DNA from: Archivesica marissinica
Lineage: Eukaryota > Mollusca > Bivalvia > Venerida > Vesicomyidae
Assembly: GCA_014843695.1 (NCBI GenBank)
Contig: CM026387.1
Coordinates: forward strand, 64,479,708-64,543,707
Length of the DNA: 64,000 nt
Reading direction: 5' to 3'
The notes under the pieces are model-generated. The model did not search any database. It saw only the letters and a list, made by a program, of their open reading frames with translations, and was not told the origin of the DNA. Of this stretch, positions 34,373-44,512 are shown in pieces. Made by a program: the position numbers and the translations under genes. Each line of letters begins with the position of its first letter. The first letter of the stretch is position 1.

Positions 34373-34550
34373 TTTATCGAGCACAGGCAACTATTTAAAA
34401 TCATAGTCATGTTCAAACTCACTGTCACAATTCCTACAAAAAAATGCTAGCATGGTGTAGGTGCCATTTTTGATTATTACCTAATGTTTTATTAGAAAAT
34501 AGGGGCTCTCTGAGTACAAAAAACGTTATAAAGCATTAGGTAATAAAACA

Positions 34551-34685
34551 ATTATTTCATGGGTGTTTGGGGAACAGTCAAAACTATTGTCCCGAGGTAT
34601 CAGGGAAGACTATCGAACTGTTGCCCGAGGCCGTTAGTTGCAATAACAATAGTTTTGACTGTTCCCCAAACACCCATGAAATAAC
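34551..34685. mobile_element. 40-bp perfect-arm hairpin
   Basis: ATTTCATGGGTGTTTGGGGA within 34551-34590 and its exact inverse in 34646-34684 flank a 55-bp loop in which CCCGAGG occurs twice. A weaker outer pair (ATTACCTAATG near 34476, CATTAGGTAAT near 34534) suggests nesting. Confidence 0.85.
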
Positions 34686-35044
34686 TGTATAATAGTGATG
34701 GGTTCTCGGAGCGTACTAGGCGCTAGAGGCCTAGTACTGAGTGATGATGACGATATTTGTAGATGACACCGATACGTTTTTTATCATTCGTATTGTATTT
34801 TCCTAGTTGCAAGACGCAAACTCACATGTTTAGCATTCAAGTGCATTCCTTACACAGCCTATATTGACCCAACTTTTGTAGAAATGAAAAATAGTTGTAT
34901 TGTACTTGGAACATTGTATCTAATGTCGATCCCCTCGCGGGAATGTAGACATGACTGTTGCGCGTCAAAAAACCGCAAAGAAGTTAAAAGTATGAGTTAC
35001 AGCTAAAAGCATAATTATAAGAAAGTAATGAAACAACCTATCAT
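34686..35044. other. Nothing recognised
   Basis: No gene, array or repeat family recognised. Confidence 0.4.
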
Positions 35045-35230
35045 CTCTGATGGTCACGGGTACGAGCCCCGCTCAGACCGTGTATCATTTATATGAAACA
35101 GTTGGCAGTTTCTTACGGCGGTTGGTGCACCGAGTACTGGTTAACCGCTGGAGCCTGCCCATGAAAGGTGTTGTTAGGTAAACTGTCCGTCGCTCAAAGG
35201 GGCAACCGGTAGCGACGTTAAATAAACTTA
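35045..35230 (+). mobile_element. SINE-5 copy, tail intact
   Basis: GGTCACGGGTACGAGCCCCG, AACAGTTGGCAGTTTCTTAC, then GGCAACCGGTAGCGACGTTA followed by AATAAACTTAAA. This is the uninterrupted version of the tail that carries MITEs at 17.4 and 36.7 kb. Confidence 0.82.
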
Positions 35231-35249
35231 AATTAAAATTTAAAAAAGT

Positions 35250-35682
35250 AATGAAAAATAAGTTTGTAAGAGTTTAAAAGCAGCTGCGCAGAACAACAAG
35301 GGGCTGGTATGATAAATACGGCAAATTGCCGTATTGAATTGCTCTATGGTAGGGAGATGGATAATGTCAGGAGGGAGATGGTTCCAATGGTAGGTTGTTG
35401 TTGGAAAAAAGGAAAACGTGTAATAGTATGTAGTTGCTGTAATAATATATAGCTTAAGGAATGGCAATGGCAAGCAGGACGGGAGAGGAGAACTAGGTAA
35501 TTTTCAATGGGGATAGCAACAAGATCATTGTGAATTTTATACATAAGGGATAACCTACTGTTAATACGCCGTTGATCTAGTCTGCGTAGATTTAGTGAAT
35601 GCAGCATGTCTGTAACACTAGAGGTACGATAGAAGTCAGCCTTTATCCAATGCTGGACACCTTCAATTTGGTATAACAATTA
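35250..35682 (-). pseudogene. 3' end of a CR1/L2-like LINE reverse transcriptase, frameshifted
   Basis: The minus strand reads IEGVQHWIKADFYRTSSVTD, then MLHSLNLRRLDQRRINSRLS and MYKIHNDLVAIP (35344-35679). This is the pattern RTSSVT..ML..L....L..RR...RL...YKI...LV.I that closes the ORF2 of many CR1/L2/Jockey-group LINEs. A second frame (35240-35473) continues with YHWNHLPPDIIHLPTIEQFN, the usual W-N-x-L-P ending, so at least one frameshift near 35400 separates them. Only about 140 codons remain: no endonuclease or catalytic RT motif. It abuts the SINE-5 3' end. Confidence 0.72.
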
Positions 35683-35804
35683 TTTAAAATCTAGAATAGT
35701 CAATTTTCATTCGGCTCACTTCGTTGTTCCGTAACACTTCATAATAGCAATGACATGGATGTGTGTATATCACTTTTAGCATGTTTAATGAGCAACATTA
35801 TTCA

Positions 35805-36005
35805 ATTACTGTCCCTGAATATTCTCCTAAGAGTAGACTGGTCATGTTATTTGGTTTCCTCTGTTTTTATCGTTGTTTCCTTTGCACCAATGCTAGGCTA
35901 TCCATTTATATTATATTATATCCGTTTTCTCATCTTATTATTATTAAATTATTAAATCTCAACAGATATCCTACAGCATATCCAATGGATACTTTACTGT
36001 AAATA
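35805..36005 (+). repeat. Dispersed element X, 5' part
   Basis: CTGTCCCTGAATATTCTCCT and TTCCTCTGTTTTTATCGTTG, then TTTCCTTTGCAC match the reverse complement of 40995-41122. Confidence 0.65.
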
Positions 36006-36055
36006 TGTGTTATCAATTAAGTAACATGGTGTATACATTATTCTACTGCAGCATC

Positions 36056-36304
36056 TTAAACTTTATTTATTTTACAATGATTTCGAAGCAAGTTTTATCA
36101 ACTTATATTAACAACTCTCGCTGGCGCGGAAGAACGCATATATGTTGTCATTCGAATGGGAGGAAACCGGAGCACCCGGAGAAAACCGACTTGTCAGATC
36201 TGGAGACCACCGTACAATCTCATATACTTCCAGGTCCGAGGATCGAACCTGTGATGCATTGGTGAGAAGCGAGCGCGCTAACCACTGCGCTAATCGGACA
36301 GCCT
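36056..36304 (-). mobile_element. SINE-3 copy, full head
   Basis: Minus strand: head GGCTGTCCGATTAGCGCAGT, GGTTAGCGCGCTCGCTTCTC, B-box CAGGTTCGATCCTCGGACC; body with CTCCGGGTGCTCCGGTTTCC; tail as in SINE-1. The best example of this family here. Confidence 0.85.
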
Positions 36305-36349
36305 AAATACCGTAGCATCTGTTTAGAAAACAACAGTAACACAAAGGAT

Positions 36350-36450
36350 TCCGTCTAAAAGTACTAATTTACATTATGGGATAAATCGGACTTTATTTAA
36401 GGGAGGTAATAGAAACACCAGTAATTTTCTCATTATATTCGGTGGCATAC
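36350..36450 (+). repeat. Dispersed element X, 3' part
   Basis: AAAGGATTCCGTCTAAAAG, GGGATAAATCGGACTTTATT and GGGAGGTAATAGAAAC match 14175-14260 and the inverse of 40770-40850. The SINE-3 at 36056 lies between the two X parts and may have inserted into it. Confidence 0.6.
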
Positions 36451-36514
36451 GATAATGGTACACTCGTATCGAGTGGTTAAAGTCACTGACTTGTATAAAA
36501 TTGTAACATATTAT

Positions 36515-36686
36515 CACCGATGGGCACGGGTTCGAGCCCCGCTCAAACCGTGTCTCTTTATATGAAAAAGTTGGCAGTTTCTTACGGAGGTTGGTGCACC
36601 AAGTACTGGTTAACCGCTGGAGCCTGTCCAGGAAAGGTGTTGTTAGTTAAACTGTCCATCGCTCAAAAGGGCAACCGGTAGCGACG
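36515..36686 (+). mobile_element. SINE-5 copy with MITE in its tail
   Basis: GGGCACGGGTTCGAGCCCCG to GGGCAACCGGTAGCGACG. The tail resumes after the MITE as TTAAGTAAATTTAAAT (36828 onward). Confidence 0.83.
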
Positions 36687-36690
36687 TTAA

Positions 36691-36827
36691 AGCGACATTA
36701 CATCGCAAAAAGCTGATAAAATGAATTATTATCGTATAAATGAGGTAACTATTTGGAAAAACATTATACCATATAATAGGAAAGTACATTCTGTAGACAT
36801 TTGTGTTTTCACTGATGTAGTGTCGCT
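36691..36827 (+). mobile_element. TTAA-flanked MITE, 137-bp copy
   Basis: AGCGACATTACATCGCAAAA to GATGTAGTGTCGCT, flanked by TTAA at 36687-36690 and 36828-36831. It is a short form of the 17416-17938 element, sharing both ends (ATTATACCATATAATAGGAA) but lacking most of the interior. Confidence 0.85.
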
Positions 36828-36839
36828 TTAAGTAAATTT

Positions 36840-37604
36840 AAATAAAAATTTAAAAAATCGTGCGACAGTCCAATTTATTTTTATAGCAGTAAAAGGACAT
36901 TAAACAAAGAACATAATTATATGGTTTGACCTACACTTTGCAAGAGCTGTTTAATTAATCGTGGTTTCGGGTCAGTGTGAGCTTAATTAAACGAATTAAA
37001 ACATTAATAACGTCAAGGAGTGTATTACGGATCTGAATTGAAATAAAATATGCTAAGGACACGATTGTATGTCGAGAAGAGGTCCATAAATGTAGATGCC
37101 GTTTTTACGGCGAGGAAATCCGATATGAAAACAAATAGAACTGAAATTCAATCCAAGCTGGGCTTGCAAAACGAAATAACTAAATAGATTTAGAATCACG
37201 CACCAGTCCCATTAAGGGATTCTTTACATATGAGGGTCACATTTCTGAAAATCAATACAACATCAAACTGACTGCGGAATATATTGATTCGAAAATTTGA
37301 TATGTTCATTTAGTCTAAAAAATATCGCGAAATCTTAGGACTGTTAGTTATATCCTTCTATCATATTTGGTTTGTAATCTCCTAATGGAGGAAATATTTC
37401 TAATGGAATTGCTTCATGATAAGGGGGCATATAATATCCTGTTGCTAGAACAAGATACTCATTGGCACTGTATAAGCTAATGTTTAGGTCTGATTCCCGT
37501 CGAACTGTAGACGCTCAGAGATACATAGTGGCCTGGGAAGTTAACACCAACAAATAAGGAACCACTAGTTTTCGAACATGTCTTGCAAGTTGCAAGTGCA
37601 TCCT
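36840..37604. other. Nothing recognised
   Basis: AT-rich DNA without coding frames, arrays or recognised repeats; a short CT-rich run at about 37606-37618 follows. Confidence 0.4.
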
Positions 37605-37733
37605 GTCTCTCTCTCTCTTGGCTTGCGGAAGGTCGGTGGTTCTACTCGGGTGTCCGTCCGTGCTTGAAACGCTGCTCAAATGTGTGCATCCGGGGCCTTC
37701 TTCACCAATACTAGCCGTAGAGTCGCCATTATT
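37605..37733 (+). mobile_element. SINE-4 body fragment
   Basis: GGCTTGCGGAAGGTCGGTGG, TTCTACTCGGGTGTCCGTCC and the 3' AGCCGTAGAGTCGCC match plus-strand SINE-4 copies at 42865 and 46638. It abuts an opposite-strand SINE-4. Confidence 0.68.
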
Positions 37734-37875
37734 GCAGGCACAGATGGGCACCCATACTGAACCATCGACCTCCATCAAATGAAATAACGCGACACAGTGG
37801 GATTCGAACCTACAGCGATGAGGTTCAAGTTATTTGAAGTCAAGACCGTAACCACTCGGCCACATAAGCCCCTAC
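37734..37875 (-). mobile_element. SINE-4 5' half with tRNA-like head
   Basis: On the minus strand: TGTGGCCGAGTGGTTACGGT, CTTGACTTCAAATAACTTG, and B-box GTAGGTTCGAATCCCACTG, then GATGGAGGTCGATGGTTCAG. The long stretch between anticodon and B-box positions looks like a type II tRNA (Leu/Ser-like) with a long variable arm. Confidence 0.72.
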
Positions 37876-38010
37876 TACTAATTCTTCTACAGGATTTCAA
37901 CAGAGTACTGCTCGTATTTTACGTGTCATTTCTAACAAAGCGCCGCCAGTATGTCACTAAATATAAGTACAAAGATATTAACTCATTTCATTCTGGATAT
38001 ATTTAAAGGA

Positions 38011-38160
38011 TTTGCAAACAACATAGATCCAGATCAGCCGCAGTGTGATGCTGCATGCTGATCAGGATCTATGTTGTTTGCTACATAGCCAAGTGTCTTA
38101 GCAAGATCATCTGAATAGCAAACAGCATAGAGCCTGATCAGACGGCACATTGTTCTTTGC
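38011..38160. mobile_element. Foldback hairpin with adjacent third arm
   Basis: TTTGCAAACAACATAGATCC (38011) and GGATCTATGTTGTTTGCTAC (to 38085) are inverted arms around GCCGCAGTGTGATGCTGCAT. A further AGCAAACAGCATAGAGCCTG at 38117 is another arm copy. Hairpins of this AGATCC/GATCAG type are typical of short dispersed elements in bivalves (from memory). Confidence 0.7.
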
Positions 38161-38332
38161 AGATGACTGTTTGAACCATTCTCATTCATTAAAAAGCAAC
38201 AATTATTTTTTGTCTTTTATCGAATTTTCATCATGGCAACCAATTATTGCTGCAATAGCATTCATGCTGTTTGTTTTTTAACTAGGTTATGTTCAAGCCC
38301 TTGTCCTTAACAGTGAGACAAAACACGGGTAG

Positions 38333-38566
38333 AAATCGTGATAGCGCAGTGGTAGCGCGTTCGCTTCAGGTGCGAAAGGCCCGGAGTTCGAGCCCCATTG
38401 GAGCCGTTACGATTGTGCCATTAGGCAAAGCATTTAAATTCCACTTTGCCTCTTCTCTCTCTCCTTGTGGCGATGGATTCTCGAGAGTGGAATGAGGTCT
38501 CGAGAGTGATTAATATAGGTTGTAAGAACTTGTTTCGCAATCGAGCTAAAATAAATGTGTGTAAAC
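38333..38566 (+). mobile_element. SINE-1 copy, best full-length reference
   Basis: Head ATCGTGATAGCGCAGTGGTA, GCGCGTTCGCTTCAGGTGCG, GGAGTTCGAGCCCCATTGG; A-box TAGCGCAGTGG matches the RNA polymerase III consensus. The body GCCGTTACGATTGTGCC follows, with a small rearranged duplication TCTCGAGAGTG at 38479 and 38499. The tail is CTTGTTTCGCAATCGAGCTA. Confidence 0.9.
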
Positions 38567-38803
38567 TAACAGCAAACTATCTTAACTGTACTGTATCAAT
38601 ACGCTAGCATCAAGCGATGTCCATTGGCAAACTGGTAAACACAGCCCACTCACTGATGGAAATTCAGAGAGGCCCCTGGTGGCCTTGTGTACGGGAAGAA
38701 ATATTTCTAAGAAATCATACAGCTACCATATAAATCGTACCTAAGCTGTGGTATTATATAACATATGAATACTTTTTGCTATTGGCTTAATACTAGTACG
38801 TTT
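38567..38803. other. Nothing recognised
   Basis: Short unique-looking spacer before the 35-bp array. Confidence 0.4.
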
Positions 38804-39815
38804 GGAACCCATGCATCCAGGTTGAAGTAGCTCAATTTAGAACCCATGCATCCAGGTTGAAGTAGCTTATTAGGAACCCAAGCATCCAGGTTGAAGTAGC
38901 TCATTTTAGAACCCATGTATCCAGGTTGAAGTAGCACATTTTAGAACCAATGCATCCAGGTTGAAGTAGCTCATTTGGAACCAAAGCATCAAGGTTGAAG
39001 TAGCTCATTTTAGAATCCATGTATCCAGGTTGAAGTAGCTCATTTGGAACCAAAGCATCCAGGTTGAAGTAGCTCATTTTAGAACCCATGCATCTAGGTT
39101 GAAGTAGCTCATTTTAGAACACATGCATCCAGGTTGAAGTAGCTCATTTTAGAACCCATGCATCCAGGTTGAAGTAGCTCATTTGGAACCCATGCATCCA
39201 GGTTGAAGTAGCTCATTTTAGAACCAATGCATCCAGATTGAAGTAGCTCATTTTAGAACCCATGTATCCAGGTTGAAGTAGCTCATTTTAGAACCCATGC
39301 ATCCAGGTTGAAGTAGCTCATTTTAGAACCCATGCATCCAGATTGAAGTTGCTCATTTTAGAACCCATGCATCCAGATTGAAGTAGCTCATTTGAGAACC
39401 CATGCATCCAGGTTGAAGTAGCTCATTTTAGAACCCATGCATCCAGATTGAAGTAGCTCATTTTAGAACCCATGCATCCAGATTGAAGTAGCTCATTTTA
39501 GAACCCATGCATCCAGATTGAAGTAGCTCATTTTAGAACCCATGCATCCAGGTTGAAGTAGCTCATTTTAGAACCCATGCATCCAGATTGAAGTAGCTCA
39601 TTTTAGAACCCATGCATCCCGGTTGAAGTAGCTCATTTTAGAACACATGCATCCAGGTTGAAGTAGCTCATTTTAGAACCCATGTATCCAGGTTGAAGTA
39701 GCTCATTTGGAACCAAAGCATCCAGGTTGAAGTAGCTTATTTTAGAACCCATGCATCCAGGTTGAAGTAGCTCATTTTAGAACCCATGCATCCAGGTTGA
39801 AGTAGCTCATTTGCA
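38804..39815. repeat. 35-bp minisatellite array, about 29 copies
   Basis: The unit is AGAACCCATGCATCCAGGTT then GAAGTAGCTCATTTT. Variants: 32-33 bp units with TTTGGAACC, CAGATTG instead of CAGGTTG, and CCAAAGCATCC. The 32-bp and 35-bp forms alternate at both ends while the middle is uniform 35 bp. Confidence 0.95.
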
Positions 39816-40552
39816 TATTAAAAAGTTTAGCAACATTTGAGATATGAACGGGGAAATGAAGTAGAAGATACCCCCTCGCCTGGTGTAGACATTCTCCGTA
39901 AACATGATATACTTGCAGAATATTCACAGTTATATATTTACCACGCTGGAAATAATAAAGTGTTTAGAGCTATTACGTCAGTCAGTGATCACTATTAATC
40001 AATGAGGCAGATCTGATTCTTTTTCGAACAGTTTAAATAACGTCGCTCTGAATTAAATTGAATTAATAAATGAATTAACAAATGATGGACTACGTCCCAA
40101 AAATAAGAAACTACAGTAATAAAATCATACATATATTTCAATAAATGGATAACTCACTAGACACATATTTTCCACCCATTGCCGGTGTCCTAACATAATT
40201 GAAAATCGTAAGAACTGAAAGTTTGCGCATGCGCATAAGAGGCTCACGTTACACCGCCATTAAGATCCCTTTGATTTTAGTGTGCCCAACTCCAACAGAG
40301 ACATATCCAGACATTTTGTGAACAACGATGTATTCACCAAAAGAGAGGGTGGGGTAAATTTGTGAAAAAAGATGCAACACTTCCAAGCCATTAGCCCATC
40401 GTGCTATGACAGTGATTTCTGGTATGGGTATTTGAAGGCATTGCATTATTATTACCAATTGTGGATTTGTCTGTTTACAACGGTGGTTGGCATGTCAATC
40501 AACGGTTACTATTGACTTATTATCGGCAAATTACATATATTGCTTTACACAT
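39816..40552. other. Nothing recognised
   Basis: AT-rich DNA; a 69-codon minus-strand frame (40249-40458) shows no recognisable domain. Confidence 0.4.
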
Positions 40553-41122
40553 GAGCGATAGTATATTGGCCGCTTCTTCATAGAAATATTTCCTTGTTTA
40601 ATATAGATCTAATGATAGACATCTGTAATGTTCTATTACCTCCTTTAGCAGAAAAGTCTGATTTATTCCAGTTAGTTAGAATCCTTTATTTTTACTGTTA
40701 TTCCCTAACCAGATGTTGCGTTATGAAAATTGTGATTTTTATCAAAACTATGTTAAATTAGCTGAGAGACATCTGTAATTTTCTATTACCTCCCTTGGCA
40801 GATAAAGTCTGATTTATTCCAAAATGTGAAGTTAGAATCCTTTGTTTTTACTGTTGTGCCCTAACCAGATGTTGCGGTATGATACATGTGATTTTATCAA
40901 AAAGGTGTTAAGTAAGTGATATCATTGTTTTACAAATAAGTACCCATTGCATATACTGTAGTAGATCTGTCGAGATATAGTAATTTAATAATCATATAAA
41001 GCGATAGTGGAATAAAATTGTTAGCATGTTGTGCAAAGGAAACAACGATAAAAACAGAGGAAAACATTAAAAAGGACATATCTACTTTTAGGGTGTATTC
41101 AGGGGCAATAACTGACCGAGGT
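40553..41122 (-). repeat. Dispersed element X, most complete copy, with internal duplication
   Basis: The reverse complement matches 14125-14335 and 35805-36450. A block of about 150 bp is present twice in tandem: GACATCTGTAATGTTCTATT at 40618 and GACATCTGTAATTTTCTATT at 40767, each followed by TTAGAATCCTTT and CTAACCAGATGTTGCG. It starts CAGTTATTGCCCCTGAATAC on its own strand. No open frame. Confidence 0.75.
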
Positions 41123-41215
41123 CTCTCATTGCTTCAAGGGCATTTGGGATTGTTTGGAATTATTCAATCAAGAACAACAACTATTTACTGACTAATGCCA
41201 ATTGACATGTTCCCC

Positions 41216-41266
41216 CGCTCGCCCACATGGTTCATAGAGGCGAGGGTAAATAAGCTCAATCATCGA
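41216..41266 (+). mobile_element. LINE B-type 3' terminus, solo fragment
   Basis: CGCTCGCCCACATGGTTC, GGCGAGGGTAAATAAGCTCA and ATCATC match the end of the LINE B insertion at 61412-61467. Nothing upstream is recognisably LINE. Confidence 0.65.
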
Positions 41267-41271
41267 CACGT

Positions 41272-41505
41272 ACCCCCGTCTGACCCTAATGAAATTAACA
41301 GTCTTTCCGATGGGACTTTAAATCGAGGTCTCGTGTCGGTGCTGTACACCGTGCACTTAAAAGAACCAGAGGAGACTCTGGAATGGGTTTCTTGTCTGTA
41401 ACATTGCATTATCCTCCAAAAATCTAAAATGACTAATCTCTTCATGTAGGCGTCGTTCATATGGGCAACCGGTAGCGACGATAAATAAATGTAAAACACA
41501 CACAC
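41272..41505 (+). mobile_element. SINE-2 copy, head truncated
   Basis: It begins ACCCCCGTCTGACCCTAATG and ends GCGACGATAAATAAATGTAA with an AC-rich tail CACACACACG. It lies 6 bp after the LINE-tail fragment. Confidence 0.86.
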
Positions 41506-41592
41506 GTTCAGCATTATACTATACTTGCCCAGTATTTCATAATTTTGATTTCACAGTGTAGTGGAATGAATCCCACAGAAATGCACATGACA

Positions 41593-42192
41593 CACCTCCC
41601 CCTCCCACTCACGCCGGAGAAACCGAAATGCATCTGAAACATTGACCTCCCCCCTCCCACTCACGCCGGAGTAACCGAAATGCACATGAAACATTGACCT
41701 CCCCCCTTCCACTCACGCCGGAGTAACCGACATACCCATGAAACATTGACCTCCCTTCCCACTCACGCTGGAGTAACCGACATACCCATGAAACATTGAC
41801 ATCCCCCCTTCCACTCACGCCGGAGTAACCGACATGCACATGAAACATTGACCTCCCCCCTTCCACTCACGCCGGAGTAACCGACATACCCATGAACATT
41901 GACCTCCCCCTCCCACTCACGCTGGAGTAACCGACATACCCATGAAACATTGACATCCCCCCCTCCACTCACGCCGGAGTAACCGACATGCACATGAAAC
42001 ATTGACCTCCCCACTCCCACTCACGCCGGAGTAACCGACATACCCATGAATCATTGACCTCCCCACCTCCCACTCACGCCGGAGTAACCGAAATGTATCT
42101 GAAACATTGACCTCCCCCCTTCCACTCACGCCTGAGTAACCGACATACACATGAAACATTGACCTCCCCCTCCCACTCACGCCGGAGTAACC
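41593..42192. repeat. 52-bp minisatellite array, about 12 copies
   Basis: The unit is CTCCCACTCACGCCGGAGTA then ACCGACATACCCATGAAACA and TTGACCTCCCC. It is strongly pyrimidine-biased on this strand in the CTCCCCCC part. Variants GCACATG, CATCTG and TACCCATG mark subfamilies. Confidence 0.94.
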
Positions 42193-42566
42193 ATTTGTAT
42201 TAATATTGACATCCTTGTGCAGACAACTTGTCCAGTTTAATTTCTACATGTCAATAGCAATTACCTCCCTTGCAAAGTCCGTAATTTAACCGCTACATAA
42301 ATCAACCATCACAGATTATCTGTTAATGCATTGCAATTTATTGTTAAACACATATAATTTACATTGACTACAACAGCATGCAGACAAAACATAAATTACT
42401 GTAAAAGCATGTAGTACAGATACCCACACTGCTGTTAGTCGTGTGTATCTCATTATTGATAACATACTATAAAGTATCAGTATGCCTCAATTGTTGATTG
42501 CTGATATATTTTTATTATGAATACTCTAAATAAATCTTATCTGATCTACGTTGTCTTCCAACATCA

Positions 42567-42850
42567 GGGGCGTAGCTTGGGTTTGATATATGTGCAGGCA
42601 ATCATTGGGATAGGGAGTCCGGGGGAATCTCTGAAAGTCTATATCGCCACATATGCACATAAGGCACCCATTGACGAGAAGTAAGGGACATATTTGTACT
42701 GCTCTGGATATCTTCTTTTATCTATTTAGAAGTAATGAAATACTGACTTAGTTTCATATTCGGTAAGTTCGCTGCCCATCAATCACCATGACTCCCTTAC
42801 CTTTTTCATAGTTTTAATTTTGAAGAAACTGTGTAGGCACGTGCCTAGAG
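42567..42850 (+). mobile_element. hAT-like fragment
   Basis: CAGGGGCGTAGCTTGGGTTT at 42567 is the same terminus type as 23549. The interior has GGGAGTCCGGGGGAATC, and GTAGGCACGTGCCTAGAGTA at 42832 may mark the inner region of such an element. The second terminus is not clear. Confidence 0.5.
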
Positions 42851-42864
42851 TACAGTGACCTACA

Positions 42865-43080
42865 GTGGCTGACTTTAAATCACTTGCCCCTCACCGATGT
42901 AGGCTCGAATCCCATTGGGGATATCGAATTATTTCATGTGAAGAATCTATCCAGTTGGCTTGCGGTGGCTCTACCCGGGTACCCGTACATGTCTGCAATA
43001 CTGCACGGAGGGGTACCATGGGTCTTCCTCCACCAATAGTAACTGGAGAGTCGCCGTATGACATAAGCTGGCGGTGTGAC
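42865..43080 (+). mobile_element. SINE-4 copy
   Basis: GACTTTAAATCACTTGCCCC, B-box GTAGGCTCGAATCCCATTGG, then CCAGTTGGCTTGCGGTGGCT and GGGTCTTCCTCCACCAATAG. The ~100-codon frame here is not coding. Confidence 0.73.
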
Positions 43081-43166
43081 GTTACCCACCTCCCGCCCCC
43101 AAAAAACAACACACACGCCCACACACCAAAACTAGCCGTTTTAATAGTATATATACCAGTAATACA

Positions 43167-43387
43167 CTGACCCTAATAAAATTAACAGTCTTTCAGATGG
43201 GACATTAAACCGAGGTCTCGTGTTGGTGCTGTGCATCGTGCACGTAAAAGAACCAGATGAGACTTTGAAATGGGTCTCTGTCTGTATCATTTCACTATCC
43301 TCCAAAAATCTAAAATGACTAATCTCTTCAGGAGGCGTCGCTCATATGGGTAACCAGTATCGACGATAAATAAACGTAAAACACACA
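43167..43387 (+). mobile_element. SINE-2 copy, head missing
   Basis: Starts CTGACCCTAATAAAATTAAC and ends ATCGACGATAAATAAACGTA. Confidence 0.86.
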
Positions 43388-43789
43388 TGTACAAGTCCAC
43401 GACGAAGAAAAGAAAAGCCTAATTATTACAATTTGCAACAATGTGTCCATTTTGACAATCGTGTATGCTTAAAACAATAAGTTCGTACTTATTTACGTGA
43501 AACTTCCAACAATTGAGGTTGCGCCCACCGCAACTTGAGAGCATGGCGGTGATACGATCTAGCATCAATCAATGTTGGTTTCAAATTCTCACACAATTTG
43601 GCATGCGTAATTGGATATGCGTTCATTTTGAATTAGTGGAATTTCATAACACGCGATATGACATACGAAGACAATTAGGAGACCACAACAAATGGAAATA
43701 TAGAGTAGCGTAATAGTAAGACATGGTGTGTAGTCTGGGAACAGGCGTTGATATAAAAACATTATTTTATTTTGCCTGGTCAGTCATGT
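43388..43789. other. Nothing firm
   Basis: A 66-codon frame at 43513-43713 has no recognised domain. Confidence 0.35.
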
Positions 43790-44512
43790 GGGTGAAGTTA
43801 GCAGTGAGCAGTGTACTGCTGTACTGCTGGCAGTGAGCAGTGTACTGCTGGCAGTGAGCAGTGTACTGCTGGCAGTGAGCAGTGTACTGCTGGCAGTGAG
43901 CAGTGTACTGCTGGCAGTGAGCAGTGTACTGCTGTACTGCTGGCAGTGAGCAGTGTACTGCTGGCAGTGAGCAGTGTACTGCTGTACTGCTAGCAGTGAG
44001 CAGTGTACTGCTGTACTGCTGGCAGTGAGCAGTGTACTGCTGGCAGTGAGCAGTGTACTGCTGTACTGCTAGCAGTGAGCAGTGTACTGCTGTACTGCTG
44101 GCAGTGAGCAGTGTACTGCTGGCAGTGAGCAGTGTACTGCTGTACTGCTGGCAGTGAGCAGTGTACTGTTGGCAGTGAGCAGTGTATTGCTGTACTGCTG
44201 GCAGTGAGCAGTGTACTGCTGGCAGTGAGCAGTGTACTGCTGTACTGCTAGCAGTGAGCAGTGAGTAGTGTAATCCAGCAGTGAGTTATGTATTCTAGTA
44301 GTATTTTTATTTATTTCTTTATCGAAATTTGGCATATACACATCATTCACTACTAGAATACATAACTCACTGCTGGATTACACTACTCACTGCTCACTGC
44401 TAGCAGTACAGCAGTACACTGCTCACTGCCAGCAGTACAGCAGTACACTGCTCACTGCCAGCAGTACAGCAGTACACTGGCAGTACACTGTTCACTGCTA
44501 ACTTCACTCACA
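43790..44512. mobile_element. Foldback whose arms are expanded 21-bp minisatellite
   Basis: The left arm (43790-44303) is GTGAAGTTAGCAGTGAGCAG then about 20 units of GCAGTGAGCAGTGTACTGCT (21 bp, or 30 bp with an extra TACTGCTG). The right arm (44349-44512) is the inverse, with the same inner flank (AGAATACATAACTCACTGCT) and outer flank (CTGCTAACTTCAC), but only about a third as long. The loop 44304-44348 is AT-rich. So the arms match at both edges but differ in copy number. Confidence 0.88.

Noticed and set aside
41195..41401. 68-codon frame containing DPNEINSLSDGTLNRG
   Set aside because: Translation of a SINE-2 body; the same peptide-like text appears at other SINE-2 copies.
42865..43170. 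101-codon frame
   Set aside because: Overlaps SINE-4 and a C/A-rich spacer; no recognised domain.
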